Source: Acidobacteriota bacterium
GTDB lineage: Bacteria > Acidobacteriota > Terriglobia > Bryobacterales > Bryobacteraceae
Assembly (NCBI GenBank): GCA_016871015.1
Contig: VFZX01000014.1
Coordinates: 1 to 48,224 of the forward strand
DNA length: 48,224 nucleotides
Direction of reading: 5' to 3'
Shown here piece after piece: positions 1-8,479 of the stretch (position 1 is the stretch's first letter; each line of letters begins with the position of its first letter). The notes below the pieces were generated by a model, which was given only the letters and a program-made list of their open reading frames with translations, was not told where the DNA came from and searched no databases. Both the position numbers and the translations under genes were made by a program.

Positions 1-76
1 TCTCCTCAACCGTATCCCCATCTTGACGCGCCGCAATCACCCGCCTACGCAGGTCAATTCCTAGGGCCCTAGCCAT
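1..76 (-). CDS. IS630-like transposase, N-terminal fragment (runs off window)
   Basis: Starting at the ATG complementary to 74-76, the minus strand encodes 25 residues beginning MARALGIDLRRRVIAARQDG. This matches the typical opening of IS630-family transposases, an initial helix of the helix-turn-helix region with the pattern M-A-x-A-L-x-x-D-L-R-x-R-V. The rest, including the DDE catalytic domain, lies beyond the window. The call rests on a short stretch, so another helix-turn-helix protein of the same superfamily is possible. Confidence 0.55.
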   Translation of the reverse strand, partial: MARALGIDLRRRVIAARQDGDTVEE

Positions 77-130
77 TCTCAGTTGGCGGATTCGCGTGGA
101 GCTTCTTTATTATACGTGAAAATGCTCTAG
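1..130 (-). mobile_element. 5' edge of an IS630-like insertion sequence, cut by the window start
   Basis: The first 76 bases read, on the minus strand, as the start of an IS630-type transposase. About 50 non-coding bases lie between that start codon and the first receptor-like codons near 131. An in-frame TAG at 128-130 closes the receptor frame just upstream, so the element's end probably lies between about 100 and 131. IS630 elements insert at TA; several TA dinucleotides occur here (for example 110-116), so the exact edge cannot be fixed. The inverted repeat cannot be checked because the other end is outside the window. Confidence 0.5.
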
Positions 131-1006
131 GTGCATCCGCGGCACATGCCCCTTGGCGCAGCGCTGAATCAGCAGGTGCCGAATCCCTACTTCGGGCAAG
201 TGACAACGGGGAACCTCGCCAATCGCACCATCACGCGGGCGCAGTCGCTCCGTCCATATCCCCATTACTTGAACATCAGCACATTCATTCAAAGCGCGGC
301 ATGGTCGCAGTATCACGGACTGCACCTGACTGTTGAGAAGCGGTTCTCACGCGGATTCAATGTGCTGGCCGCCTGTACCACGGGCAAAGGGACCGACAAC
401 GGCGCGGGCCGCATCATTGACGTCACCGGACTCCAGCCGCCCATCCAGAATCAATACGATTTGCGGGCGGAGAAGTCCCTCTCGCAGCAGGATGTGGCGC
501 AGCGTTTCGTGGTGAGCCACACCTGGGACCTGCCTGTCGGCCGCGGACGCCTGCTGGGGGGATGGTCCGTGAGCGGTCAGGCGACGTTTCACTCCGGTTA
601 TCCAGTTGGACTCACCTCGATCGGCAACAGCGGCGTTTTCTCCGCCGTGCTGCGTCCCAATTCGACGGGACGCTCGGCCAAGCTGGAGGGCGGCCCGCAC
701 GGCCGCCTGCGCCGGTTCTTCGACATTGATGCCTTCACCGTCCCCGCGCCGTTCACCTTCGGCAATGTCATCCGCGCCCTGCCTGATGTCCGCAGCCCCA
801 GCCGCGCCAACTACAATTCCGCGCTGTCCAAGCGGTTCCGGATTACCGAGCGGTTCGAAGCCACGTTCCGGGCCGAAGCCTACAATCTCACGAACACACC
901 CTTCTTCGGATACCCGGGGACGCAAGTGGGATCCAATGACTTCGGCGTCATTTCGAGCGCCGGAAACGCCAGGACGGTGCAGCTTTCCGGCAAAGTCGCG
1001 TGGTAG
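131..1006 (+). pseudogene. 3' remnant of a TonB-dependent receptor (CarboxypepD_reg/Oar-like family)
   Basis: The 291 codons resemble the last third of the large acidobacterial TonB-dependent receptors that carry a carboxypeptidase-regulatory-like N-terminus. Visible family features are the early segment GAALNQQVPNPYFG followed by RPYPHY, alternating beta-strand patterns such as HGLHLTVEKRFSRGFN, a late segment RAEAYNLTNTPFFG, and a terminal aromatic residue (KVAW) as expected for an outer-membrane barrel signal. Complete members are roughly 1,000-1,200 residues, so the plug and most of the barrel are missing. An in-frame stop at 128-130 and the adjacent IS630-like element indicate that an insertion removed or separated the 5' part. 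The GTG at 131 is only the first possible start and has no clear ribosome site. The product is presumably not functional. It converges on the ABC permease gene with 3 bases between the stops. Confidence 0.75.
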
Positions 1007-1009
1007 GGG

Positions 1010-2188
1010 TCAGCGGCCGAAAATGATCTTCTCCCGCCGGAACAGGCCCGTGGTGAGCCACAGCAGGATCCCTGCCACCGCCAACGCCGACAGGGCGGAA
1101 AGCACAAACATGGCCGGCGCTGGCGCCCGGCCGCCGAGCACTTCGCCGAGAAGCACGTGTTGGCCGACAATCGGGATCGGGAACAGCCACGGTTGACGCC
1201 CCAGCGGACTCACGGAAGAGATGATCCCCGGCAGCATGGGAATCATGATCAGCATACCCATGTAGCCCTGAGCCTCCTTGAACGACTTGGCGAACGTGGA
1301 CAAGTACATCTGGAGGGCCGTCGCAAGCAGGCACATCGGGAGAATCCCGAGCAGCACGCCAATCCCTTCGACCGGTGTCAGCCGGAAGCGGACTCCGAAT
1401 TCCTGAAGCGGAATGAAACGCAGCATCATGAAGCACAGGATGGCGGTGGACGCCACTCCAAGAGCCGACGAGCATACCGCCGCCAGCCACTTGCCGGTAA
1501 CAATGTGCTCCCGTGGCGCCGGATTCAGTAGAAGCGGTTCGAGTGATCCCCGCTCACGCTCACCAGCCGTCGAATCGGTAGCGATCTGCATGCCACCAGT
1601 GAACGCGGCCAGGACAATGAACAGAGGCAGAAACGACAGCAGCATCGCGGCCCGCTGTTGAGCGCTCGACACCTCGATATCCTCGACGCGCACCGCCGTG
1701 GCCACCGAAGGACTCACGCCGCGCAGCAAGAGCCGCATGGATCCGATCTCCGCTCCATACCGTGTCAATAACGACCGCACGCGCCGCACTTTGGGAAACG
1801 CCGTCTGCCGGGATCCGTCGGAGACCAGTTGAAGGTCGATGGGCTTGGATTTACTGAAGTCTTCCGCGAAACTCTTCGGGACGACGAGCACCACATCCTG
1901 CTTGTTATCCCGGACGGCGGCCTCCGGATCCGCGGGTCCGTCAACAATCTCGATTCCACCCTGTTGTTTGATCCATTCCATCAGTGCGGGAGCGTATTCG
2001 GCTCCCACCACCGGGAGCTTAATATCTTCGACCTGGCGCTGCCGGTTGGCGATCCGGTTGAACATGAATCCAACCAGCAACGGACCGATCACGGCACCCA
2101 CCACGAGTGATACAAGCGCACGCCGGTCGCGGAATGCGTCCTTCAGCTCCTTGCGGCAAACCACCCAAACCGTGTGAAACATGCTCAT
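1010..2188 (-). CDS. ABC-2 type transporter permease, NatB-like
   Basis: A 392-residue integral membrane protein of the ABC-2 exporter class, NatB-like in layout. There is a cytoplasmic N-terminus with the 'RKELKDAFRDRRAL' segment that precedes the first membrane helix, then a large extracytoplasmic loop (about residues 45-180), then five or so hydrophobic helices from about 183 to 385. The segment ERERGSLEPLLLNPAPR between the second and third helices is characteristic of NatB and related permeases. NatAB-type systems export sodium or small molecules; the substrate here is unknown. Its start overlaps the stop of the ATPase gene by four bases (ATGA, 2185-2188), so the two are translationally coupled. 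It is the last gene of a three-gene minus-strand operon. Confidence 0.85.
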   Translation of the reverse strand: MSMFHTVWVVCRKELKDAFRDRRALVSLVVGAVIGPLLVGFMFNRIANRQRQVEDIKLPVVGAEYAPALMEWIKQQGGIEIVDGPADPEAAVRDNKQDVVLVVPKSFAEDFSKSKPIDLQLVSDGSRQTAFPKVRRVRSLLTRYGAEIGSMRLLLRGVSPSVATAVRVEDIEVSSAQQRAAMLLSFLPLFIVLAAFTGGMQIATDSTAGERERGSLEPLLLNPAPREHIVTGKWLAAVCSSALGVASTAILCFMMLRFIPLQEFGVRFRLTPVEGIGVLLGILPMCLLATALQMYLSTFAKSFKEAQGYMGMLIMIPMLPGIISSVSPLGRQPWLFPIPIVGQHVLLGEVLGGRAPAPAMFVLSALSALAVAGILLWLTTGLFRREKIIFGR

Positions 2189-2922
2189 CCGTGGTGCTCC
2201 GCGTCGTCGAGCCCCACCAGCGCGACAAAGGCGTCCTCAAGGTTGGCGCGGCCGGTCCGTTCCAGCAATTCGGCGGGCGTGCCCATGGCCGCCACCGCAC
2301 CCTTGGCGATGACGACAATGTGGTCACACAGCGCCGACACCTCCTGCATCACATGGCTTGAAAACAGCACGCACTTGCCTTCTGCCCGGAGGCGGCGGAT
2401 GATCTCACGGACCGCGCGTGTACTCATGACGTCGAGTCCGTTTGTCGGCTCGTCGAGAATGATGTTCTGGGGCCGGTGCACGAGAGCGCGTGCGATCGCC
2501 ACTTTCGTCCGCTCACCGTGCGAAAACCCGCTGGTGCGGCGGTTGGCAATTGGTTTCATGTCGAGCGATTCGATTAGTTCTTCGGTGCGCTGTTTGATGA
2601 CGTTTCCAGTTAGACCATGCAACTCGCCGTAGTATTGGATATGCTCCCGAGGGGTCAGCCGGGGATAGAGTCCGGAAACATCCGGCATCACACCCATGCG
2701 TGCTTGAGCGGCCAGGGGATCCGCGACACCATCGACTCCGTCGATGTCGACCGAGCCGCCGTCGGGCTTCATCAGCCCGTAGATCATGCGGAGGGCCGTG
2801 GTTTTTCCGGCGCCGTTCGGACCCAGGAGTCCGGTAACGCGTCCGTCGCTCGCTTCAAAGCTCACGCCGTCAACAGCTTGCACAGTGCCGAACCGCTTGC
2901 GGAGGGCGTCCACCCGGATCAT
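2185..2922 (-). CDS. ABC transporter ATP-binding protein, NatA-like
   Basis: A 245-residue ATPase partner of the permease. It shows Walker A GPNGAGKTT, the Q-loop region, a signature FSHGERTKVAIARAL (FSHGE instead of the usual LSGGQ, a common variant in NatA-type ATPases), Walker B IILDEPTNGLD and the switch histidine in LFSSHVMQEV. The open frame extends far upstream, but that part overlaps the preceding hydrolase gene. The start is set at the ATG at 2922 because it gives a canonical MIRVDALRKRFG opening and overlaps the hydrolase stop by four bases (2919-2922). The C-terminal tail of about 25 residues is typical of exporter ATPases. Confidence 0.9.
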   Translation of the reverse strand: MIRVDALRKRFGTVQAVDGVSFEASDGRVTGLLGPNGAGKTTALRMIYGLMKPDGGSVDIDGVDGVADPLAAQARMGVMPDVSGLYPRLTPREHIQYYGELHGLTGNVIKQRTEELIESLDMKPIANRRTSGFSHGERTKVAIARALVHRPQNIILDEPTNGLDVMSTRAVREIIRRLRAEGKCVLFSSHVMQEVSALCDHIVVIAKGAVAAMGTPAELLERTGRANLEDAFVALVGLDDAEHHG

Positions 2923-4388
2923 TTTGACTGCGCTCCGTTGCGCGGATCGGGGCCCGCGGGAGTGACGAAAAAAGGTGCGCGGCGCATGTCTTTCAGGCAG
3001 CCAGCGTCCAGTTTGGACACCGACCCGTCTTCGGAGAACTGCTGCATGATCTTCACGATGCAGCCGCGTGCAATTGCGCCGTGTCCGGTGCCAGAAGCGA
3101 TCAGGTGCTTTGAGTTCTTCAGATGGCGCGCGACTTGGTCGCCCCAGCTTGGCGGCGTCACGGGATCGAGGTCTCCCGAAAGGATGAGCGTCGGGACATC
3201 CGACACTACCGGCTCGTAGTAGGATTCCGCGACCTCGCCGCGCGGCCAGAACTGGCAGGGCTTGATCTTGCTGTCGAGGATCGTGCGTGTCAGAAACGAA
3301 TTGGTCAGCGCGGCCGGAATTTCCGGCTCCTTGATGCGCGGGGCGTCTTCGCTGCACAGGACCGAAAAGTGCATGCCGGCGGCGATCGTGTCGCCCGCGG
3401 CTTCGCCGATAAATCCAAGTGCGAGAAGGCTTTGGAAGTCGTTGCGCTCGGCCTGCTCGATCACCATCGGCAGCAGCGCCGAGACCTGCGGGGAGTAGAG
3501 GGCAAAGAAGACGATGCCGGCAAGCGCGTCGGCGGTGACGTCGACCTGCTCCCGCGCCCCGGTGCGGGGATGGGTGAGGGTAGCCTTGACCGGAGCCTGC
3601 TTGAGCCGGGCGATGAGACGCTGGAGGCGCTGACTGGTCCCCTTATAGGGGGCGGCACATGCGGGATCGGCGTCGCAGTCGGCAGAGAGGCGGTCGAGGG
3701 CGCGTTGGCCATCCCTAGCCATGAACAGGGGTAGGCGCATGTCTTGCGGAGCGACTCCGTCGAGCACGACGGTCCTCGCATTTGCTTGATGCCGCTGGAG
3801 ATAAACGAGAGCGGCACGTGTCCCGTAAGACCCCCCGTAGAGGTTAATCTTTGAATACCCCAAATGTGCACGGACATCGTCAAGATCGTCCATCGCGATG
3901 GTGGTCGTGTAGAGCTTGGTGTCCGCCTCGTACTTCTCGAGACACCCCCGCAGGCGGGCATTGGTTGCCTCGATGGACTGGTCGAGGTCTTTCAAGCTCT
4001 CGGGTTCGTACTTGCAGTCGAGCTTGTTGGATTTCCCGGTGCCGCGCTGGTCGACCAGAACCAGATCGCGGTTGTGGTGAACGCGCCGGAAGGTGTCTTT
4101 CAGAGCTTTCGCGTGGCTTGCCGCTCCCTGTCCCGGACCGCCAGCGAGGAAAAAGACAGGATCCGGGCGCGACTCGTTAGCAAGCGCGGGCAGCAGGACG
4201 ATGTTGAGGTCGATTTGCCGGCCCGCCTTGGTCTGGCGGTTTTCCCAGACCTTGAGCTTCCCGCAGTAGGCGTCCGTGGGCCCGTCGCTCGACTTGCAAG
4301 GCTGGAGCCGGTCGATCGCAGTAGACTCCTCCCGGTGCGTGCAACCCGCCATGGCGAGGATGAGGCTGGCCAACAGGAATCTGCCCAC
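2919..4388 (-). CDS. secreted alpha/beta hydrolase with TAP-like C-terminal domain (lipoprotein)
   Basis: A 489-residue alpha/beta-fold peptidase or esterase of the tripeptidyl/prolyl aminopeptidase (TAP) group. The N-terminus is a lipoprotein signal with the lipobox at LAMAGC (Cys16). The oxyanion-hole segment GGPGQG lies at 83-88, the nucleophile elbow GGSYGT has Ser187, the acid is probably in LSGDLDPVTP and the His in SGTGHG, both in the C-terminal TAP-like region. The start is the GTG at 4386-4388; an in-frame TGA lies two codons upstream, so no longer start exists. The spacing to a GAGGA sequence is too tight for a normal ribosome site, and a TACACT -10-like box lies 8 bases upstream, so the transcript may be nearly leaderless. 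It is first in the operon with the ABC exporter, so a role in processing or coping with a peptide or peptide-like compound is conceivable (inference). Confidence 0.85.
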   Translation of the reverse strand: MGRFLLASLILAMAGCTHREESTAIDRLQPCKSSDGPTDAYCGKLKVWENRQTKAGRQIDLNIVLLPALANESRPDPVFFLAGGPGQGAASHAKALKDTFRRVHHNRDLVLVDQRGTGKSNKLDCKYEPESLKDLDQSIEATNARLRGCLEKYEADTKLYTTTIAMDDLDDVRAHLGYSKINLYGGSYGTRAALVYLQRHQANARTVVLDGVAPQDMRLPLFMARDGQRALDRLSADCDADPACAAPYKGTSQRLQRLIARLKQAPVKATLTHPRTGAREQVDVTADALAGIVFFALYSPQVSALLPMVIEQAERNDFQSLLALGFIGEAAGDTIAAGMHFSVLCSEDAPRIKEPEIPAALTNSFLTRTILDSKIKPCQFWPRGEVAESYYEPVVSDVPTLILSGDLDPVTPPSWGDQVARHLKNSKHLIASGTGHGAIARGCIVKIMQQFSEDGSVSKLDAGCLKDMRRAPFFVTPAGPDPRNGAQSK

Positions 4389-4393
4389 TCCTC

Positions 4394-4442
4394 AAGAGTG
4401 TAGCTCACTGCAAAATCAGGGGTGGAAGCTGTCTACACTCTT
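4394..4442. promoter_or_regulatory. divergent promoter/operator: 10-bp inverted repeat with outward TACACT boxes
   Basis: AAGAGTGTAG at 4394-4403 and its perfect reverse complement CTACACTCTT at 4433-4442 flank a 29-base spacer between the divergent hydrolase (start 4388) and the first FG-GAP gene (start 4453). Each arm contains TACACT (4397-4402 on minus, 4434-4439 on plus), a plausible -10 box pointing at its own gene, 8 and 13 bases from the start codons. No good -35 boxes are visible. The symmetry also fits a dimeric regulator site. Function is inferred. Confidence 0.4.
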
Positions 4443-4452
4443 CGAACACAGA

Positions 4453-6789
4453 ATGCCCCGGATCCCATTTCTCGGCATGGTTGCAATCCCGGTCGCCGTT
4501 GGCGCGGGATCGTGGTTTGGCATGCGCACGCTGGATGAGCGCGGCTGGAAATTCTTTGACACCGGGCGGGCTATTGTCCAACTGGGCGGAGAGTTTTCCA
4601 ACGCCTTGCGGGCGAAGGACGCGGCGAAGATCGAGACGTTCTTCGCGTCCACCTATTCGGGCAAGGAGCTGGGGCTGAACCGGCTGGAGAAGTTGGAGGA
4701 GAAGGACGGGCTACGGCGCCTCAAGTTTCTCGGAGGAGGCGCCGTAGCCGGAGCGGGTTCGGCAGCGGAGGAGTGGAGGCAGTATCTGAACAGCTTCGAG
4801 ACGGTGGAGGAAGCACGGATGTTCCTCCACCGGTTCATCGATTGGACGGCCGCGGGGGGACCGGAAGCCAGTGTCCGGTTCGAAGTGATCGGTACACCGA
4901 AGGGTTCGAAGCAGGCCGGTATCGACCGGGCTTACTTCAAGATGAAATTCACCGGCACGTTGGAGCATGGGTTCCGGATCGAACGGGCCGAGCTGATGGA
5001 AGGCGACCGGGTGATTTCCGACGAACCGATGTTCACCGAGATGGGTGGCGAAGCCGGCATCGCGTTCGTGAACCGGTATTACCCGGCGTTCCTGAACGAG
5101 CCGCAGAAGTTCGGGATGATCCGGTATGGCCCGGGCGGAATCTCGGCGGTGGACTTCGACAATGACGGCTGGTATGACCTGTTCATCCCGGACGGCGAAG
5201 AATCGAAGCTGTTCCGCAACATCGGCGGCGGCAAGTTCGAGGACGTGACCGCGAAGGCCGGCCTGGCAGGCCTCGATGGGGTCAGCGTCGGCGTGTTCGC
5301 CGACTACGACAACGACGGGTTCAAGGACTTCTTCGTCAGCCGGACCTACAAGCCGAACCAGTTGTTCCATAACAACGGCGACGGGAGCTTCACGGACGTG
5401 ACCAAGAAGGCCGGGATCGGCGTGGATTGCTGCACGACGGTTGCATCGTGGGCCGACTACGACAACGACGGGCGTCTGGACCTGTATGTCGGCCGGTATC
5501 TTGATCCGCGGCTGGACATTCCGACAACGTTCTACGCGCGCAACGGCGAACCGAACCAGTTCTACCACAACAACGGGGATGGCACCTTCACGAACGTGAC
5601 GGTGAAGTCGGGCACCGGCGAGCTGGGCCTGTGCCTGGGATCAGTGTGGGGCGACTACGACGCCGACGGGTTCCCGGATCTCTACGTGGTGAACGACTTC
5701 GGGCGGAACACGCTCTATCACAACGACCGCAATGGCACGTTCACCGACGTCACTGTAAAGACGGGGACGCTCGCCTATGGAGCCGGCATGAACGCCTCCA
5801 TGAGTGACTACGACAACGACGGGCGGATCGATATCTACGTGACCAACATCCGGTCCGAGCATGCCTGGTACGCCGAGTACCCGACGGTGATGCGCTACAT
5901 GCAGAATGTGTGGCGGCAGGGGGTCTGGAAGTCGGATATGCCGTTGTACTGGGAGGTCTTCCGACAGTCCGGCATGGAGTTCGTGCCGGTGTTCCAGCAG
6001 ATGGCGTCGGGCAACACGCTGCTCCGGAACAAGGGCGACGGGACGTTCGAGGATACGACCTGGAAGGCGAACGCCAATCCGCCGGGATGGTTCTGGGGCG
6101 CTTCGTTCGCCGACTTTGATCTCGACGGATGGCAGGACATCTATGCCGCCGACGGCTGGGTCTACAACGACAAGGACACAGAGATCGAGATGGAGTTCCT
6201 GAACAACGTGGTGAGCCACCAGGACACCTACAAGACGGGGCTTTACTTTGATCCGAAGTATTTTGGACGCAGGTCGTGGCATGGATGGGAGCGGAACCGC
6301 CATCTCCGGTCGAACGGAGACGGAACGTTCCTCGAGATGGGAAGGGCCGCGGGGACCGACCTGATCACCAATTCGCGCGGTGTCGCGGTGGCGGACTTCT
6401 GGAATCGCGGAAGGCTGGACATCGCGGTGGCGGCCTCCACCGACAAGCACGCTCTGTTGCGGAACAATATCAAGACCTCCCGGAACTGGCTGGCGGTGGA
6501 GCTGGTGGGCACCAAGTCAAATCGCGATGCGGTGGGGGCGCGGATCACGATCAAAGCCGGTGGTAAGCCGCAGACGCGCGAGATCGTGCTGGGCGACGGC
6601 TACGGTTCGCAGAACACGCTGCGCCAGTACTTCGGGCTGAACGATGTCTCTTCCGTTGAGGAGTTGACCGTGCGGTGGCCCAGATCGGGGCTCACCCAGA
6701 AGTTCAGCAATGTCGCCGGAAACCGGATCATCGCGATTACCGAAGGCACGGACGTTGTAGTGGAGAAAAAGTATGCGCCGAAATCTTAG
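4453..6789 (+). CDS. secreted FG-GAP/VCBS beta-propeller protein with ASPIC/UnbV domain (CRTAC1-like) and extra N-terminal domain
   Basis: A 778-residue exported protein. The open frame continues upstream to 4276, but that part overlaps the divergent hydrolase and is unlike any family. The ATG at 4453 gives MPRIPFLGMVAIPVAVGAGS, a plausible signal anchor. Residues about 25-220 form an unrecognised domain, Lys/Glu-rich at first. From about 230 on there are FG-GAP repeats with Ca-binding loops: DFDNDGWYD, DYDNDGFKD, DYDNDGRLD, DYDADGFPD, DYDNDGRID, DFDLDGWQD, plus a degenerate DFWNRGRLD. Residues about 678-765 are an ASPIC/UnbV domain (NWLAVELVGTKSNRDAVGAR). The family is thought to mediate extracellular binding or adhesion; no enzyme motif is seen. 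It is the first gene of the propeller/cytochrome run, and its 3' end overlaps the next gene by 17 bases. Confidence 0.85.
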   Translation: MPRIPFLGMVAIPVAVGAGSWFGMRTLDERGWKFFDTGRAIVQLGGEFSNALRAKDAAKIETFFASTYSGKELGLNRLEKLEEKDGLRRLKFLGGGAVAGAGSAAEEWRQYLNSFETVEEARMFLHRFIDWTAAGGPEASVRFEVIGTPKGSKQAGIDRAYFKMKFTGTLEHGFRIERAELMEGDRVISDEPMFTEMGGEAGIAFVNRYYPAFLNEPQKFGMIRYGPGGISAVDFDNDGWYDLFIPDGEESKLFRNIGGGKFEDVTAKAGLAGLDGVSVGVFADYDNDGFKDFFVSRTYKPNQLFHNNGDGSFTDVTKKAGIGVDCCTTVASWADYDNDGRLDLYVGRYLDPRLDIPTTFYARNGEPNQFYHNNGDGTFTNVTVKSGTGELGLCLGSVWGDYDADGFPDLYVVNDFGRNTLYHNDRNGTFTDVTVKTGTLAYGAGMNASMSDYDNDGRIDIYVTNIRSEHAWYAEYPTVMRYMQNVWRQGVWKSDMPLYWEVFRQSGMEFVPVFQQMASGNTLLRNKGDGTFEDTTWKANANPPGWFWGASFADFDLDGWQDIYAADGWVYNDKDTEIEMEFLNNVVSHQDTYKTGLYFDPKYFGRRSWHGWERNRHLRSNGDGTFLEMGRAAGTDLITNSRGVAVADFWNRGRLDIAVAASTDKHALLRNNIKTSRNWLAVELVGTKSNRDAVGARITIKAGGKPQTREIVLGDGYGSQNTLRQYFGLNDVSSVEELTVRWPRSGLTQKFSNVAGNRIIAITEGTDVVVEKKYAPKS

Positions 6790-8479
6790 TCTCGCGTTGG
6801 TTGCGGCGGCGGTTCTCGTGGCCAACGGCGGCGCGGGGCGCTGGTTCGCGGATGTGACCGGGCAGGCTGGAATCCGGCACAAACACACCAACCGGGCGTT
6901 TGAGAATCCGTACGCGCACATCATGGCCGGATACACGGCTCTGGGCGCATCGGGCGCGGTGGCCGACTTCGATGGTGACGGCTGGGAGGACATCTTTGCG
7001 ACGGACTCGCAGAAATCCGGCAAGAACCGGCTGTACCGAAACAACGGGAACCTCACCTTCACCGACGTGGCCCGCGAGGCGGGGGTGGCGGAGGGCAACG
7101 ACGATCGCAACGCCTCTTCCGACGCGCTTTGGTTTGATTACAACGGAGACGGGCGGCCGGACCTGTTTGTGATCCGCTTCGGGCAGAGCCTGCTCTACGA
7201 GAATCTGGGCAACGGCAAGTTCCGGGATGTGACGCGGCAAGCGGGATTGACGCGCTACGCGAATTCGATTACGGCGATCGCGTTCGACTACGACCTGGAC
7301 TCGGATCTCGATTTGTTCGTCGGCGATTACTTCCAGCCAGTCGACATCTTCAAACCCAACACGCCGCGGTTCTTTCCCGAGAACTTTGAGACGGCGAACA
7401 ACGGCGGCGGAGTGGCGGTGTTCCGCAACGACAAAGGCGCTTTCACGAATGTGTCGGCGCAGGTGGGGATCAAAATCAGCGGCTGGACGCTCGACCTGGG
7501 CCACGCCGACGCCGATCTCGATGGCGACGACGATCTCTATGTCGCGGCGGATTTCGGCACCGACCGCTTCTTCGTGAACAACGGCAACGGGACGTTCACC
7601 GACCTCACCGACAAGGCAATCGGCGTCGATTCGAAGAAGGGCATGAATGTCGATTGGGGCGACTTCGACAACGACGGCTACTTCGACGTCTACGTCACCA
7701 ACATCACCGACGACTACATGCGTGAGGGCAACTTTCTGTGGAAGAACAACGGGAATCTGACCTTCACCGACGTTTCGCGCGAGATGAACGTCCATGACAC
7801 CGGATGGGGCTGGGCGGCCAAGTTCTTCGACTACGACAACGACGGCTGGCAGGACATTTATGCCGTCAACGGCTGGGTGTCAGCCGGCAAGGACAGCTAT
7901 GTGCCGGACATCTTCGAGATGGTGGTGAAGGCGAACCAGGATTTCGCCGACGCGCGCAACTGGCCGCCCATGGGCAACAAGAGCCTGAGCGGATACCAGA
8001 AGAACCGGCTGTTCCGGAATCACGGCGGGCAGGCGTTCAAGGACGAGGCCACGCTGCACGGCGTGGATTCGGTGAGGGATGGCAGGGGCGTGGCACTGGC
8101 GGATTTCGATCGCGACGGGCGCGTGGATATGTTCGTGTCGAACGCGAATGCCGAGCCGTTCCTCTACCGCAACACGGCTCCCGCGCGGAGCTGGATCGGG
8201 TTCGAGTTCGAAGGGCGGAAGTCGAACCGGTCCGCGATCGGCGCCGTGGTGACGGTGACGGCGGGCGGGCGGACGCAGAAACTGTTTGTCAACGGCGGAA
8301 ACGGATTTGCAAGCCAGAGTTCGCGCGAAGTCCGGTTTGGATTGGCAGATGCGGGACAAGCGGCGGTGAAGGTCCGGTGGCCGTCGGGCGAGACCCAGGT
8401 GTTTGAGAATCTGGCAGCGAACAAGACATACAAAATCGCCGAGGGCGGTAAGCCCGCGGCGTGGATGGCAAAGCGATGA
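6773..8479 (+). CDS. secreted FG-GAP/ASPIC-UnbV beta-propeller protein
   Basis: A 568-residue exported protein with a signal peptide (MRRNLSLALVAAAVLVANGG). It carries seven FG-GAP calcium loops: DFDGDGWED, DYNGDGRPD, DYDLDSDLD, DADLDGDDD, DFDNDGYFD, DYDNDGWQD and DFDRDGRVD. These are spaced about 50-70 residues apart, as in a seven-bladed propeller. The C-terminal UnbV domain spans about 473-555 (SWIGFEFEGRKSNRSAIGA, ending VRWPSGETQVFENLAANKTY). It lacks the extra N-terminal domain of the upstream gene. It is a close paralogue of the gene at 9156; both contain SGWTLDLGH and a long conserved stretch around YVTNITD. Overlaps of 17 bases upstream and 4 bases downstream indicate translational coupling. 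Confidence 0.88.
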   Translation: MRRNLSLALVAAAVLVANGGAGRWFADVTGQAGIRHKHTNRAFENPYAHIMAGYTALGASGAVADFDGDGWEDIFATDSQKSGKNRLYRNNGNLTFTDVAREAGVAEGNDDRNASSDALWFDYNGDGRPDLFVIRFGQSLLYENLGNGKFRDVTRQAGLTRYANSITAIAFDYDLDSDLDLFVGDYFQPVDIFKPNTPRFFPENFETANNGGGVAVFRNDKGAFTNVSAQVGIKISGWTLDLGHADADLDGDDDLYVAADFGTDRFFVNNGNGTFTDLTDKAIGVDSKKGMNVDWGDFDNDGYFDVYVTNITDDYMREGNFLWKNNGNLTFTDVSREMNVHDTGWGWAAKFFDYDNDGWQDIYAVNGWVSAGKDSYVPDIFEMVVKANQDFADARNWPPMGNKSLSGYQKNRLFRNHGGQAFKDEATLHGVDSVRDGRGVALADFDRDGRVDMFVSNANAEPFLYRNTAPARSWIGFEFEGRKSNRSAIGAVVTVTAGGRTQKLFVNGGNGFASQSSREVRFGLADAGQAAVKVRWPSGETQVFENLAANKTYKIAEGGKPAAWMAKR

